Source: Calothrix sp. PCC 6303 (GTDB taxonomy: Bacteria > Cyanobacteriota > Cyanobacteriia > Cyanobacteriales > Nostocaceae). From it: a stretch of DNA of 64,000 nucleotides. Positions 35,925 through 45,817 of this stretch are shown here, piece by piece; within the stretch, counting starts at the first letter, position 1; each line of letters opens with the position of its first letter. Below the pieces are notes generated by a model. That model was not told the origin of the DNA and did not search any database. It saw only the letters and a list, made by a program, of their open reading frames with translations. Made by a program: the position numbers and the translations under genes. The DNA is taken from assembly GCF_000317435.1 (NCBI RefSeq), contig NC_019751.1:6200001-6264000 (forward strand), given 5' to 3'.

Positions 35925-36305
35925 TTACTTCCTCTGTAAATACTGCCGCAAACTCAATAAACTAGCTGTATGTGCTAAAGATAACGGCAGAATAGATACA
36001 CCCTCAATCCGAGATTGCACCCAACCTTCTCCCCAATACCATTCGTGGAAACCATCAATTCCTTGACTCAGAAGCAAGCGAAGGGAATTAGTATTTACAA
36101 CATCTACCTGATGATGAATCGGAATTAATCCCACTTGACGGGTAAACTGTAAGCCTGAGTGCAGTTCTGTAGGCATTTTGGCTGTAAAGTTGCCAGGTAG
36201 CAACCATTTTTCTAATTGCATTGGCAGCAATAGACTATCATGGATAGCTGTGGCAGTTGCATCTAGTTCGATTCGCAGTTGAGTTTGTTGAAATTTACCA
36301 AACAT
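35925..36305 (-). CDS. SRPBCC/START-like small protein
   Basis: 126 residues. The start FQQTQLRIELDATATAIHDSLLLPMQLEKWLLPG has the look of an SRPBCC (START-like) ligand-pocket domain, and the length is close to one such domain. Cytoplasmic, no membrane segment. The function and ligand are unknown; it looks like a conserved cyanobacterial protein. ATG 36305; divergent from hslO, with which it shares a 176-bp promoter region. Confidence 0.6.
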   Translation of the reverse strand: MFGKFQQTQLRIELDATATAIHDSLLLPMQLEKWLLPGNFTAKMPTELHSGLQFTRQVGLIPIHHQVDVVNTNSLRLLLSQGIDGFHEWYWGEGWVQSRIEGVSILPLSLAHTASLLSLRQYLQRK

Positions 36306-36481
36306 GTGTAAAATCTGGGAAGCTTTGTTTTTAGTATGACAAACACTTGCGGCAGGGTGTGGAAAAAAACAAGAAAAGCATTTACCAATTTTTGAGCGCT
36401 TTTTGATTGCATAAGTCTAATTACCGACGATAAGCACTTTACAATAGTAAACATGTGTTTATTAAGAAATGTTAGGTTATC

Positions 36482-37393
36482 ATGGCGGATCAGCTAATTC
36501 GTGCAACAGCAGCCGATGGAGGCATTCGGGTAGTGGGTGCCATTACCACACGCCTGACAGAGGAGACACGGCAACGCCATAATTTATCCTATGTGGCAAC
36601 AGCAGCAATAGGTCGAACTATGGTAGCTGGCTTACTAATGGCTTCTAGTATGAAGCGGCAGGGGTCACGGGTGAATGTGCGAGTTAAGGGTGACGGTCCT
36701 CTGGGCGGTATACTGGTGGATGCTGGGTTAGATGGAACTGTGCGGGGTTTTGTCGAAAACCCATCCGTAGAGTTACCTCCAAACTCTAAAGGTAAGCTTG
36801 ATGTCGGTGGTGCAGTTGGTAAGGGTTTTCTGTATGTGGTGCGCGATGTTGGCTATGGATACCCGTATTCCAGTACTGTCGAGTTAGTTTCAGGGGAAAT
36901 TGGTGACGACATAGCTCACTATTTGGTAAGTTCGGAACAAACTCCATCAGCCTTTGTTGTGGGTGTATTTGTCGAACCAAGTGGAGTAACCGCAGCAGGT
37001 GGAATATTGGTGCAGGTTCTACCAAAAGCTGCGCGTGATGAAGCTTTAGTGGCAACTTTAGAATCTAGGATAGCGGCACTATCTGGTTTCACTCCGTTGA
37101 TGCAATCTGGTAAATCTTTGGGTGATATTTTTCACGATTTATTAGGAGATATGGGGTTAACAATATTTCCAGAAACCCAGATATTACGCTTTCATTGTGG
37201 TTGTTCGTTTGAACGGGTTTTGGGTGCTTTGACAATTTTGGGAGAAGCAGAACTACAGGACATGATTGTTAAAGATCATGGTGCAGAAGTTACTTGTGAT
37301 TTTTGCGGTACTGTATACCAAGCAAGTGAGCATGATTTAACTAAACTGATTGATAATTTGCAAAATGATGCATCTGAATCAGTTAACAGTTAA
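36482..37393 (+). CDS. hslO: Hsp33 redox-regulated chaperone
   Basis: 303 residues, normal Hsp33 length. N-terminal domain begins DQLIRATAADGGIRV; characteristic GRTMVAGLLMASSMKR, GDGPLGGILVDA and VGKGFLYVVRD. The C-terminal redox switch holds four Zn-binding Cys: FHCGCSFERV and VTCDFCGTVY. On oxidation with unfolding it loses Zn and becomes an ATP-independent holdase. ATG 36482 is supported by the conserved N-terminus. Confidence 0.96.
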   Translation: MADQLIRATAADGGIRVVGAITTRLTEETRQRHNLSYVATAAIGRTMVAGLLMASSMKRQGSRVNVRVKGDGPLGGILVDAGLDGTVRGFVENPSVELPPNSKGKLDVGGAVGKGFLYVVRDVGYGYPYSSTVELVSGEIGDDIAHYLVSSEQTPSAFVVGVFVEPSGVTAAGGILVQVLPKAARDEALVATLESRIAALSGFTPLMQSGKSLGDIFHDLLGDMGLTIFPETQILRFHCGCSFERVLGALTILGEAELQDMIVKDHGAEVTCDFCGTVYQASEHDLTKLIDNLQNDASESVNS

Positions 37394-37582
37394 CTAGTTT
37401 CAGTTATGAAATGTCAGTTAACAGTTATTAGCTGTTGCTAAGAAATAAACCCATAAAACAACTAATCGAAGTTGTAAGTTATACAATCTCTTTGAAAATT
37501 AGAGTTTGTGTATCTTGGAATTGTTGAAAATGTAGAGATGCTGTCATGAGAAAGCTAGCTTTTTCTCAGGGAGAAAGTTACT

Positions 37583-37642
37583 ATGACAGAAACTGAAGTT
37601 GGATCTTCTAAAACAGATTGTTATTACATTATTGTGGTGTGA
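37583..37642 (+). CDS. possible 19-residue upstream ORF
   Basis: ATG 37583, after GGGAGAAAG (37570-37578), opens a 19-codon frame (MTETEVGSSKTDC, then YYIIVV) that ends with TGA 4 bp before the next gene's ATG (37646). A hairpin TGAGAAAGCT / AGCTTTTTCTCA (37547-37568) lies immediately before its ribosome site. The layout suggests translational coupling or leader-peptide control. Not verified as translated. Confidence 0.35.
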   Translation: MTETEVGSSKTDCYYIIVV

Positions 37643-37645
37643 GAG

Positions 37646-39694
37646 ATGACAGAGCGGGATATTCCAGATAGTTGGTCAGCAGATAAAGGCAGACCACAAG
37701 ATGAAACCACGAGGTTATCTCGAAATCAGCAATTTATTGAAACCAATGCGTCTGGTGTCTCAGGTACCAGTTCTAAATCCAAGTCAGTGAAACAACAAAC
37801 AAGTAATTCGCCAAAGCTAGATTTACAGAAGCAAACAAAATCTACAAAAATTCAGGGTAAAAAACCTGGTAAGCTACCTGGTTTTATCAAGAGTTGGGTT
37901 TTGTGGGGAGCGCTTTTAGCTTTGGTACCAGGGACAATTGGTTTTATGGCGATGGCAATATTATTTAAGTTGCCTTCTGCACCCAATTGTCCAGCAATTT
38001 TCTGGCCCCTTGCTAGCGCTTCGGTACGGTTACATTGCGCTCAAGTGGCAGCTTCTAAGCAAACTACAAATGATTTACTACAAGCGATCGCATTAGTTAA
38101 ACAACTACCAGCAAATCATCCCCTACGTCCAGAAATTGACCGGATGCTGGAAGAATGGTCAATGGAAATCCTCAAAATTGCGGAAATTGGTTTCCAAGAT
38201 GGGAAACTGGATCAAGCGATCGCATCTGCTCACAAAATACCCAAGGATCTACCTGCATATAGCAAGGTAGAAGAAAAAATTGCCAAGTGGAGATCCGTTT
38301 GGGCAAAAGCTGAAGGCATTTATCGAGAGGCAGAAGATGAGATACGGGAAGCACGTTGGCATGACGCTTTTATGGCAGCTTCTCAATTGTTGCGTATAGA
38401 TAACAAATTTTGGGAAACAACTAAGTATCAACAGTTAAATAACTTGATTACCAAAACTAGGGAAGATGGTGATAAGTTAGCCAAAGCTGAAGGTTTAGCC
38501 AAAAATAATAGTGTTGATGATTTAGTAGCAGCAATTAAGTTAGCCGAAGGAATCACCGCAGATAGTTATCTTTATCAGAAAGCCCAGGAAGCAATCCCCC
38601 TATTTGGACGGCAAATGTTGGAAATTGCCGAACGCAAACTCAACAAGCGTGACGCAGATGAGGCAATTTCTATTGCCCAACAAATCCCCGCAAATGCCGG
38701 ATTACAAACCGAAACTGAAGACTTTATCGCCATTGCCGATGCTCAACGCAATGCCTGGGTTGGTACAGTTTCCGGCTTAGAGGCAGCTATTGCCCAAGCA
38801 CAACAAATCAATTCCGACAGAGCAGTGTATCCCAAAGCACAACAGTTAATTGCTAGTTGGCAGCTAGAAATCCAAGATGTAGGGCGTTTAGAAAAAGCCC
38901 GTCTACTAGCAACTCAGGGTACAGTGCCAGATTTAACATCAGCCATAGCCGAAGCCCAATTAGTCCCAGTTGGTAATCCCCGCTCCCGTGAAGCCCGCCA
39001 AGAGATTAATCGCTGGGCATCACAGGTACAAACCATTGAAGATAGACCAATTTTAGACAGAGCGGATCAACTGGCATTACTCCAAGACCCCGGTTCCTTG
39101 CAAGCAGCGATCGCTGAAGCCACCCGAATCCGTCGGGGACGTGCTTTATATTCTGAAGCCAGGGAAAAAATCGGTGCTTGGACAGCTTCAATTCAGCGTG
39201 TTCAAGATCAACCATATTTAGATCGAGCCAGGGAATTAGCTAGTAGTGGCAATCTTTCCAGTGCGGTTGAAGTCGCCAGACAAATTACAGGCAACCGGGC
39301 ATTGTCGGGCGAAGCAGAAGCCGCTATTAGTGATTGGCAAGGACAGTTAAATGCCCGCGTCAACTGGAAAAAAGCGCGAGAAGTGGCATTAAAAGGAACA
39401 CCCGACGCACTAGCTGAGGCGATTCGCTTGGCAAATACAATACCAAGAAGTAGTGGTTTTCACGTAGATGCCAATACAGCCGCTGATCAATGGAGTCAGC
39501 AGATTCTAGAGATTGCGCGATCGCAATCCGACTCAGACATCCCTCGCGCCATCGAAACAGTAAGATTAATCCCACGGGGTACAGCCGCTTATAGTTCGGG
39601 AAAGGAACAAATTAGTGCTTGGAGACAACTTCTTCAACCTGTACCAGAACCACAGGAAACACAAGAACCACAACCAACAACTTCAGGACAGTAA
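37646..39694 (+). CDS. large membrane-anchored repeat protein, cyanobacterial, unknown function
   Basis: 682 residues. A Lys/Ser/Thr-rich cytoplasmic N-terminus (1-80), one strong membrane helix (about 90-110, VLWGALLALVPGTIGFMAMAIL), then about 550 residues of repeated alpha-helical units of the type AIAxAxxIPxxxxxYxxAxxxIxxWxxxI, at least eight times, resembling TPR-like helical pairs. A Pro/Gln/Thr-rich tail ends it. Homologues are sometimes labelled chromosome-segregation ATPase, but no Walker motif is present, so that name is not supported. Possible role: envelope scaffold. Confidence 0.7.
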   Translation: MTERDIPDSWSADKGRPQDETTRLSRNQQFIETNASGVSGTSSKSKSVKQQTSNSPKLDLQKQTKSTKIQGKKPGKLPGFIKSWVLWGALLALVPGTIGFMAMAILFKLPSAPNCPAIFWPLASASVRLHCAQVAASKQTTNDLLQAIALVKQLPANHPLRPEIDRMLEEWSMEILKIAEIGFQDGKLDQAIASAHKIPKDLPAYSKVEEKIAKWRSVWAKAEGIYREAEDEIREARWHDAFMAASQLLRIDNKFWETTKYQQLNNLITKTREDGDKLAKAEGLAKNNSVDDLVAAIKLAEGITADSYLYQKAQEAIPLFGRQMLEIAERKLNKRDADEAISIAQQIPANAGLQTETEDFIAIADAQRNAWVGTVSGLEAAIAQAQQINSDRAVYPKAQQLIASWQLEIQDVGRLEKARLLATQGTVPDLTSAIAEAQLVPVGNPRSREARQEINRWASQVQTIEDRPILDRADQLALLQDPGSLQAAIAEATRIRRGRALYSEAREKIGAWTASIQRVQDQPYLDRARELASSGNLSSAVEVARQITGNRALSGEAEAAISDWQGQLNARVNWKKAREVALKGTPDALAEAIRLANTIPRSSGFHVDANTAADQWSQQILEIARSQSDSDIPRAIETVRLIPRGTAAYSSGKEQISAWRQLLQPVPEPQETQEPQPTTSGQ

Positions 39695-39812
39695 ACACTA
39701 AATCAGTTGAAACCTAAAACTTATATGGCATTGAGACAGTCCACATAAAAAAATTTCATCGTCAAGCATGTAAGCGGTTTTCTCCCTACTCACCACTCAC
39801 TTACAACTCAGG

Positions 39813-40325
39813 ATGATTATAATCGTAATGGGTGTTTCCGGTTCTGGAAAAACTACCGTCGGCAAATTATTGGCAGATTCTTGTGGTTGGGAATTTAGTG
39901 ATGCTGATAACTTCCACTCAAAAGAAAATATTGAGAAAATGGGACGCGGTATTCCTCTTTCCGAAGCTGACAGAATACCTTGGTTGCAAGATTTACAAAC
40001 AGCAATTAAACACTGGTTACAAGAAAATAAAAATGTAGTTCTGGCATGTTCAGCATTAAAAGATAGCTATCGTCAATTTCTAACATTTGATAGTGCTATT
40101 CACCAGGACTGCTTTCAAAACAATTACGTACAAATAGTTTATCTCAAGGGGTCTTATGAAATCATTCAAAAGCGACTCCAAGAACGTGAAAACCATTACA
40201 TGAGCGAAATACTTCTTGATAGTCAGTTTGATACCCTAGAAGAACCTTTGAACAGTATTTCTATGGATATTCAAAACTCTCCACAGGTAATTGTAGAAGA
40301 TATTAGAGCAGTTTTGAATATTTAA
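39813..40325 (+). CDS. gntK: gluconokinase
   Basis: 170 residues, the usual size. P-loop VMGVSGSGKTT (about 5-15), then WEFSDADNFHSKENIEKMGRG, PLSEADRIPWL, and VLACSALKDSYRQFL, all typical of the GntK family. It phosphorylates gluconate to 6-phosphogluconate for the oxidative pentose phosphate pathway. ATG 39813. Its last four bases overlap the end of the convergent glycosyltransferase gene. Confidence 0.92.
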   Translation: MIIIVMGVSGSGKTTVGKLLADSCGWEFSDADNFHSKENIEKMGRGIPLSEADRIPWLQDLQTAIKHWLQENKNVVLACSALKDSYRQFLTFDSAIHQDCFQNNYVQIVYLKGSYEIIQKRLQERENHYMSEILLDSQFDTLEEPLNSISMDIQNSPQVIVEDIRAVLNI

Positions 40326-42028
40326 CCACCACAACGATATATTTTATAACTATACTCCCCAGCAAAACTACCATGTTGTTGATCACGAATACACTGCTGA
40401 GAATCTAGATCAATTTGATTGCGGAACCCCACCAACCAAAAATCAAAAGGTCGAGGAATTTTAGTCAACTCTTCTTGTAAAATTTTTACAGCTTGATCGG
40501 AAATCTGAGATTCTGGAGATTTTCGAGCAAGAAAAAACTGTAAATTGCTATTGGGTGAATGTCTTAATTCCCAAGCTAAACCCATCATTCTTCCAGTTTG
40601 TCCATGATGTAGATGAGTTGTGGCAATCAGCACTTTGTTGGGCGATACTTGATGAATTATATCAGCAAGAATATCAGGACGTTGGTTTTGTAGATAGCCT
40701 AAATTCCAAGCTACAGTTATATTCCCAACTGCTGCCATCAACCAAATTATCAAAACTGCAACTTTCCCGTTTACCGATAGCCGAAACCTATGCTGATTTT
40801 GTTTTCTTTGCCAACAACCAGCCAAGGCAACAGCCACAAGTAAAATAACTACTGGTGCATAGATAAATTGGAAACGAGCAGCTAAAGTTAAATCCTTCCT
40901 CAGAATATAGGTAAAGAATAAGCATAATGCGATCGCACTGAAGAGATACTCCCTGAAAATTCGTACAGCTAAATCAGTATCAGCATCTTGCTGCTGCATT
41001 TGTTTTAATCCATCAATTAGATGAGGCAGACTCCACACCAAAAATAGCAAAGTCGCAATTCCAGAAATAATTATAATTAATGACGGTAAAATTGTCGGCG
41101 CTGAAGGTAAAAGCAACAACATACTGGTAATCCAAAGTATTAACCGTCCCAAAGGTTCTAACCATATTGTGTAAGAATTGCTGCTTGTAACCCAGCTTGT
41201 GAGATCGCTACCAGGAATCCTTTGTAGAGTTGGTATCCAGAAAATAAATCCCATCAAAGTACCCACAGCAGACATTCCCAAACGTTGCCAATTGAGTTTT
41301 ATAGATACGCGCTTTTTAAGTATTTGCCACAATAAAACAACGGCTTGACTACAAATAGTAAAAGTGAAAAAATAATGGGTGGCAATTCCTAAACTGTTGA
41401 TAGCGACCCAGGTTAATATTAACCATATAGGCAGAGATTTTTGACGATAGATAAATTCAACTGCTTTAACAAAGCAACATAGAGAAGCAATCACCAGCAG
41501 CATAACTAAAGTATAGTGACGCGCTTCCCTAGCTAAAAATATAGTGTAAGGCGAAACAGCCATCATAGCTGCCGCCATTTGAGCTATTAACTTAGAACGA
41601 AACGTTAAATAGCCAAAACCAAACATCGCCGGAATCGATATTACCCCAAAAAATCCACTTAGCGATCGCGCTACCCAAATAGAGGCTAATTCTCCTGGAT
41701 GTGAAAACATCTTCATCCAGAAATGGGCTAGTACAAAATAAACTGGAGGGTGAGTGCTTTCATTGAATAAATGCTCTAAAACTGAATTAACTCCCGATGC
41801 AGGGTTTAATTGTAGTGGTTGCAATAAGACATCAGAACTAATTATCTGATTCAGTGGCACCGTCCGGAAACTATTACCCAAGCTAAAAACAAGCGTTGCA
41901 CACTCATCAGTCCAAGGTGGCAAAGATTCCAGACGCAGAAAGCGTAAACTAGTGCCAATAGCTAACCACAGCAGTATCAAGAGTAAGTGAGAGCGATTAT
42001 TCATTAAGTAATACCGAGTTGCAATCAA
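40322..42028 (-). CDS. polytopic glycosyltransferase (GT39/ArnT-like)
   Basis: 568 residues with around ten membrane segments. After the first TM comes PPWTDECATLVFSLGN, where the Asp-Glu pair is the acid site typical of GT-C enzymes (ArnT/PMT superfamily), and STHPPVYFVLAHFWMK plus FLAREARHYTLVMLL match its conserved loops. Such enzymes transfer sugars from polyprenyl-phosphate donors at the outer membrane face. The substrate is unknown. Start ATG 42028, or ATG 42004 (MNNRSH). A C-terminal soluble segment of about 110 residues is probably periplasmic. Confidence 0.82.
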   Translation of the reverse strand: MIATRYYLMNNRSHLLLILLWLAIGTSLRFLRLESLPPWTDECATLVFSLGNSFRTVPLNQIISSDVLLQPLQLNPASGVNSVLEHLFNESTHPPVYFVLAHFWMKMFSHPGELASIWVARSLSGFFGVISIPAMFGFGYLTFRSKLIAQMAAAMMAVSPYTIFLAREARHYTLVMLLVIASLCCFVKAVEFIYRQKSLPIWLILTWVAINSLGIATHYFFTFTICSQAVVLLWQILKKRVSIKLNWQRLGMSAVGTLMGFIFWIPTLQRIPGSDLTSWVTSSNSYTIWLEPLGRLILWITSMLLLLPSAPTILPSLIIIISGIATLLFLVWSLPHLIDGLKQMQQQDADTDLAVRIFREYLFSAIALCLFFTYILRKDLTLAARFQFIYAPVVILLVAVALAGCWQRKQNQHRFRLSVNGKVAVLIIWLMAAVGNITVAWNLGYLQNQRPDILADIIHQVSPNKVLIATTHLHHGQTGRMMGLAWELRHSPNSNLQFFLARKSPESQISDQAVKILQEELTKIPRPFDFWLVGFRNQIDLDSQQCIRDQQHGSFAGEYSYKIYRCGG

Positions 42029-42353
42029 TTCTATGGAATTGGTCAGCCTTTACCAGGCTGACATCAAGTTGCCAGAAATGCAACACCAAAAATCAGTTAT
42101 CAGCGACGTACTAAACCTGAAAGTAATAAAGAAGCGATCGCATTTAAGTCTCATTCCCGAATATAAGCAGACTCACTACACACAATATTAGGAATTTCCA
42201 GAAAATAAAATATCCTATGGTTTGGCATTTTGTCAGAAAAGATTGGGATGCTTGTTCCACAATAAATCAATAGGGTAAACAATCGTAATTTATTTGCATC
42301 CAAACCACCTGCGAATATAATGTGCAAATTGTTCAACTTTTGGGAAGTATTGC

Positions 42354-43151
42354 ATGAAGAAGTTAACGTTAGTTATTTTCTACCTGTTTACCATCACAGC
42401 TTGTAATAACCCTGCGAAAACAGAATCCAATAGCAGTAAACTAACCCAAAATCCAATTGCAACTTCTAATCAACCGCAAAAATCTCCATCACCCAAGCCG
42501 CAAAACCTCACATTTACCCCTCCCCCAAAATTTCAAGGAAAAACTCTCCACCAAGCAGAAATTCCCAATCAAGAGAAAGTTATCGCTTTAACATTTGATG
42601 ATGGTCCCTGGCAAGAAACAACCACTCAAATGTTAGATATACTGAAAAAAAATGATATTAAAGCAACTTTCTTCTGGGTGGGAACAGCAATCAAAGAAAA
42701 TCCAGAAATTGCGAAAAAAGTCGTAGCTGATGGACACGCCATTGGAAATCATACCTGGCACCACTGGTATAAACAAATGGACGCAGCCACAGCCAAAAGT
42801 GAAATTGAACATACCGCAGATTTGATTTATCAAACTACGGGAGTCAAAACAACTTTATTTCGTCCACCTGGTGGATACTTAAATAACGGTTTAGCAGGTT
42901 ACGCCAAAAGTCAAAAGTATGCAGTTGTTATGTGGTCACAAACTTCAGCAGATACAGATCCCAAAGCTAAATATCAAGTATTTGTCAAGAATGTTATCAG
43001 AGATGCAAAACCTGGAGGAATCGTGCTGATGCATGATGGTGGTGGAGACAGACGCAGAACCGTCCAAGCTTTGCCGGGAATTATTCAAGGATTGAAAGCA
43101 AAGGGTTATCGGTTTGTCACGGTTCCAGAACTATTAGCAATGGAAAAATAG
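42354..43151 (+). CDS. polysaccharide deacetylase (NodB domain), lipoprotein
   Basis: 265 residues. Lipoprotein-like signal (LVIFYLFTITAC, lipobox Cys17) and a Pro/Ser/Gln-rich linker (20-60). NodB domain: motif 1 TFDDGPW (two Asp), motif 2 GNHTWHHW (HxxxH-type metal ligands), motif 3 FRPPGGYLN, late VLMHDGGGDR. It should remove acetyl groups from a polysaccharide or peptidoglycan sugar in the periplasm with a divalent metal. ATG 42354. Confidence 0.92.
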   Translation: MKKLTLVIFYLFTITACNNPAKTESNSSKLTQNPIATSNQPQKSPSPKPQNLTFTPPPKFQGKTLHQAEIPNQEKVIALTFDDGPWQETTTQMLDILKKNDIKATFFWVGTAIKENPEIAKKVVADGHAIGNHTWHHWYKQMDAATAKSEIEHTADLIYQTTGVKTTLFRPPGGYLNNGLAGYAKSQKYAVVMWSQTSADTDPKAKYQVFVKNVIRDAKPGGIVLMHDGGGDRRRTVQALPGIIQGLKAKGYRFVTVPELLAMEK

Positions 43152-43663
43152 GGTTGAATGTTTGGGAGGATAAGTAGGTGGGTGTTGAAAATTGTCTTTA
43201 CGACAAGGTAGTAGGTGTTACCCTGAGCTTGTCGTACCTTACCTGCGGTACGCTCCGCTCCGGCTCCGCACTGAGCAAGGCTCAGAAAAATCGGTAGCCG
43301 TAGGGGAGTAGGGGTAAGCGTAAACATTTGGGGTGGCTGTGCCTCCTGTTAGGGTTTGTAAGAAGACTTTGAAGATAATTTACATTACGTCACATAGCGG
43401 AAACTTTTTTGGGGCTTCCGCCTCCAAAAATAGTTTCCAAAAAGTTGTGTTTATTCCCACCTACCTACTTAGCATCTACACAATTAGTATTTAAGACTGA
43501 CTCAAAGTTGTTAGAGTACGAATGAATATAGCGCTTTACTGATTATGCGATCGCATCAGGGTCAATACCCAATTCCCGTAGTTTGTTATCCCCAAACGTA
43601 ACCAAATTATAGCGAGAAAGCAAATCTACCGAACTGTTGCAGTAGCAAAATGGCAATTAGGAG
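43152..43663. other. intergenic region with repeats and a gene remnant
   Basis: 512 bp. The left half carries palindromic G/C-rich pieces (GGTACGCTCCGCTCCGGCTC; GCGGAAACTTTTTTGGGGCT then CCGCCTCC). On the minus strand, 43543-43653 reads as the C-terminal end of some protein (NLVTFGDNKLRELGIDPDAI then a stop) with no start, likely a remnant whose family I cannot name. Confidence 0.35.
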
Positions 43664-44050
43664 CTAACTTCTCACTCCTTGGCAAACTTCCGCTTCTAAC
43701 CAAAGTTGCTGGATAATAGACTCAGTGCGATCGCATAATGTCGAAACAAGCACACCTGTGGTGTCTTCATCACCCGATGACACCCAAGAACCTGTTAATG
43801 TCACTTCCAAATACTCAGCATCACAGCGGCAAATAGTAATACTTTCACTGTTGCTAAATCTGATTTCCATTTTCAGCTTTTCAACTCCTGGCAAATCAGT
43901 AGGAAGTAAAAAAGATGCAGTTTTAGGTTCCACACAAAAACTTTCACCAATTCTTAACGCTAAAGTGACTCGTGATTGTACCCAGTCCTCAATCGACTGA
44001 TTTATACATTCAATTGAAAAACCGTCTTCTGTGTAAGTTAATTTCAGCAT
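43664..44050 (-). CDS. conserved hypothetical protein
   Basis: 128 residues, mostly predicted beta-strands: LKLTYTEDGFSIECI, WVQSRVTLALRIGESFCVEP, ASFLLPTDLPG, EYLEVTLTGSWVS, followed by a helix (STLCDRTESIIQQLWLEAEV). No signal peptide or enzymatic motif. It looks like a soluble cyanobacterial protein of unknown function. ATG 44050. Confidence 0.55.
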   Translation of the reverse strand: MLKLTYTEDGFSIECINQSIEDWVQSRVTLALRIGESFCVEPKTASFLLPTDLPGVEKLKMEIRFSNSESITICRCDAEYLEVTLTGSWVSSGDEDTTGVLVSTLCDRTESIIQQLWLEAEVCQGVRS

Positions 44051-44200
44051 TATCTCTCATGCTCTCCTGCTATTCCACAGTTACTGATGCTTCCATCCAA
44101 TTCTTTGAAAAATACGACTTTTGAATTTAGGTAAAAATTAATTAGTGAAGAATTACCCCAATACAATTTAATTTGGTTACAGATTGATTTTTCAATTAAA

Positions 44201-44242
44201 AACCCCACTTCTCCTATTTGCGGTGAAGTGGGGTTGAAAGTT
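44201..44242 (-). terminator. strong hairpin terminator
   Basis: AACCCCACTT (44201-44210) pairs perfectly with AAGTGGGGTT (44226-44235), loop of 15. On the minus strand it is followed by TTTTTAATTG. It lies 22 bp beyond the stop of the ORF at 44258-44668 and so supports transcription of that ORF. Confidence 0.7.
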
Positions 44243-44257
44243 GACTGTTAATGTCTC

Positions 44258-44668
44258 TTATCCCGGTATTGGTACAGCATCTCGTTCCCTGTACTTCCCA
44301 CTTCTTTGACTGTATTTTGATGCCGGATTTACCCAGCTAATTCTGCCATACCCATGATTTTGATTATTTATGCGATCATTTCCTAAGCCTAAGCCGACCG
44401 TAGGTAATTGAGCGATGCTAGTTGAGCGTACCTCAGATTGTGACTGAGGGTAGCTTAGGAAAATCCGAAAAATCGGTAGCTGTAGCTGCAACGAGGTGAA
44501 ACTAGGTTTACTGATTCCTGTGATTTGCTGGTGTTTTAGCAAGATATTACCCATGGTACCCATAAATAAATACTCCACTACCACAGCCGCTGATTCCCAA
44601 CTTGATTGGAAATCGGCAACAAATTTAGAAGTAGAGATGGGGTTGGTAGTTATCACAGAAAATTTCAC
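44258..44668 (-). CDS. hypothetical protein
   Basis: 136 codons from GTG 44668. Mostly Ser/Gln/Asn-rich with no domain I recognise; the C-terminus (GYGRISWVNPASKYSQRSGK) is basic and Gly/Ser-rich. A strong terminator just after the stop suggests a real transcript, but composition gives only weak support for coding. It is divergent from the ribbon-helix-helix gene. Confidence 0.4.
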   Translation of the reverse strand: MKFSVITTNPISTSKFVADFQSSWESAAVVVEYLFMGTMGNILLKHQQITGISKPSFTSLQLQLPIFRIFLSYPQSQSEVRSTSIAQLPTVGLGLGNDRINNQNHGYGRISWVNPASKYSQRSGKYRERDAVPIPG

Positions 44669-44739
44669 CTATTGATCATTCCTTTAAACATACTACACTT
44701 GTATTACTGTCCTGTCCATACCCAATCAAGGAGAAAAAC

Positions 44740-45075
44740 ATGCATACCATCCTACGCACCCCAACCACTGACATGGAAGTTACCAGTATCCGTTTGGAGC
44801 GGGAACTTAAGGAAAAACTCAAAGAAATATCCGGAAATCAAGGATATCAAGCTTTAATTCGAGATATTCTTTGGAACTATGTACAACAAAAATCAGGAGA
44901 GTGGAAACCTCGCTTTTCCCAAGATGATATTCGTGTAACTCTCGCGGCAACAGCACAGCAGGAGGAACGTTGTGCTCTAACTGGACAACTAATTTCACCT
45001 CAACAACAAATGCTATTAGGCTTAACCCAAAGTGGTGATATGGTACCTCTGAGCCTTGGAAGTTTACCTGCTTAA
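44740..45075 (+). CDS. ribbon-helix-helix-like protein
   Basis: 111 residues. Residues 12-52 (MEVTSIRLERELKEKLKEIS then YQALIRDILWNYVQ) fit a ribbon-helix-helix DNA-binding fold: a short strand followed by two helices. A C-terminal part (EERCALTGQLISPQQQMLLGL) contains a single Cys and is unknown. ATG with GGAG upstream (about 44730). Targets unknown; no toxin gene lies next to it, so an antitoxin role is not supported. Confidence 0.65.
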   Translation: MHTILRTPTTDMEVTSIRLERELKEKLKEISGNQGYQALIRDILWNYVQQKSGEWKPRFSQDDIRVTLAATAQQEERCALTGQLISPQQQMLLGLTQSGDMVPLSLGSLPA

Positions 45076-45802
45076 AATTTTACTCAACTTAAAACACCAA
45101 TTAAGAGCGCCTAGTTGAGATTTTTGTAAAGAATTCTTAACTAGGCTATTTTTAATCTGACCAAAGCAAAACCGGTACAAGCATCCTCTTTTAAGGGGAA
45201 AAGTTTTTGCTTAAACCCCCCTACTGCTTACTGCCCTCATTGACAAAATTCCATGGGCTGGAAAGAATTATTTTGATTCCGATGATTTAACCGCTCTGAC
45301 ATAAGGGGTGATATAACCCTTGACAGAAGAAATTTTCAGATTAATAACTAAAATTATCAAAAAAGTAATTACTACAGTAGAATACATTACTCACGGCTTC
45401 TCTTGTAGTTGTACCTAAATGACTGTATTCCCGTAAAATTATCAAAAAGGCTACTGAAAAATGAATTGATGTCAGTGTTAACGCGGACAAGGCTGACCGA
45501 GCCTTCATGTTAAGTATAGAGAAATTACGGTTTATGTATAGTTATAGACACGATATCCTGTGTCAGATGACGAATTAAAAATCGGGCTAAAAATTTTAAA
45601 GCCTATAAAATCCCTATATTGTTAATATATTTTCCTGTAATGTTAATATTTTTTTACTTAGTTACCCATTTCATCTGTATACTTGGTGATTTTGTCATCT
45701 GAAATAGAAAAGGGCTATAACAGGTGAGAGAAACTTTTAGTTTGATCTCTAGGGGCATTTGGGGTGCAGCTACAAAACAGAGGGTAACAGATTACCAGGA
45801 GG
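45076..45802. other. long intergenic region upstream of a histidine kinase
   Basis: 727 bp without a supportable gene. A direct repeat AAAATTATCAAAAA occurs near 45350 and 45436. AT-rich stretches (45590-45660) may hold the kinase promoter. No RNA family recognised. Confidence 0.35.
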
Positions 45803-45817
45803 GTGGGTAGCAGGATA

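Noticed and set aside
44740-45075. Toxin-antitoxin pair based on the ribbon-helix-helix protein
   Set aside because: No toxin-like ORF follows or precedes it on the same strand.
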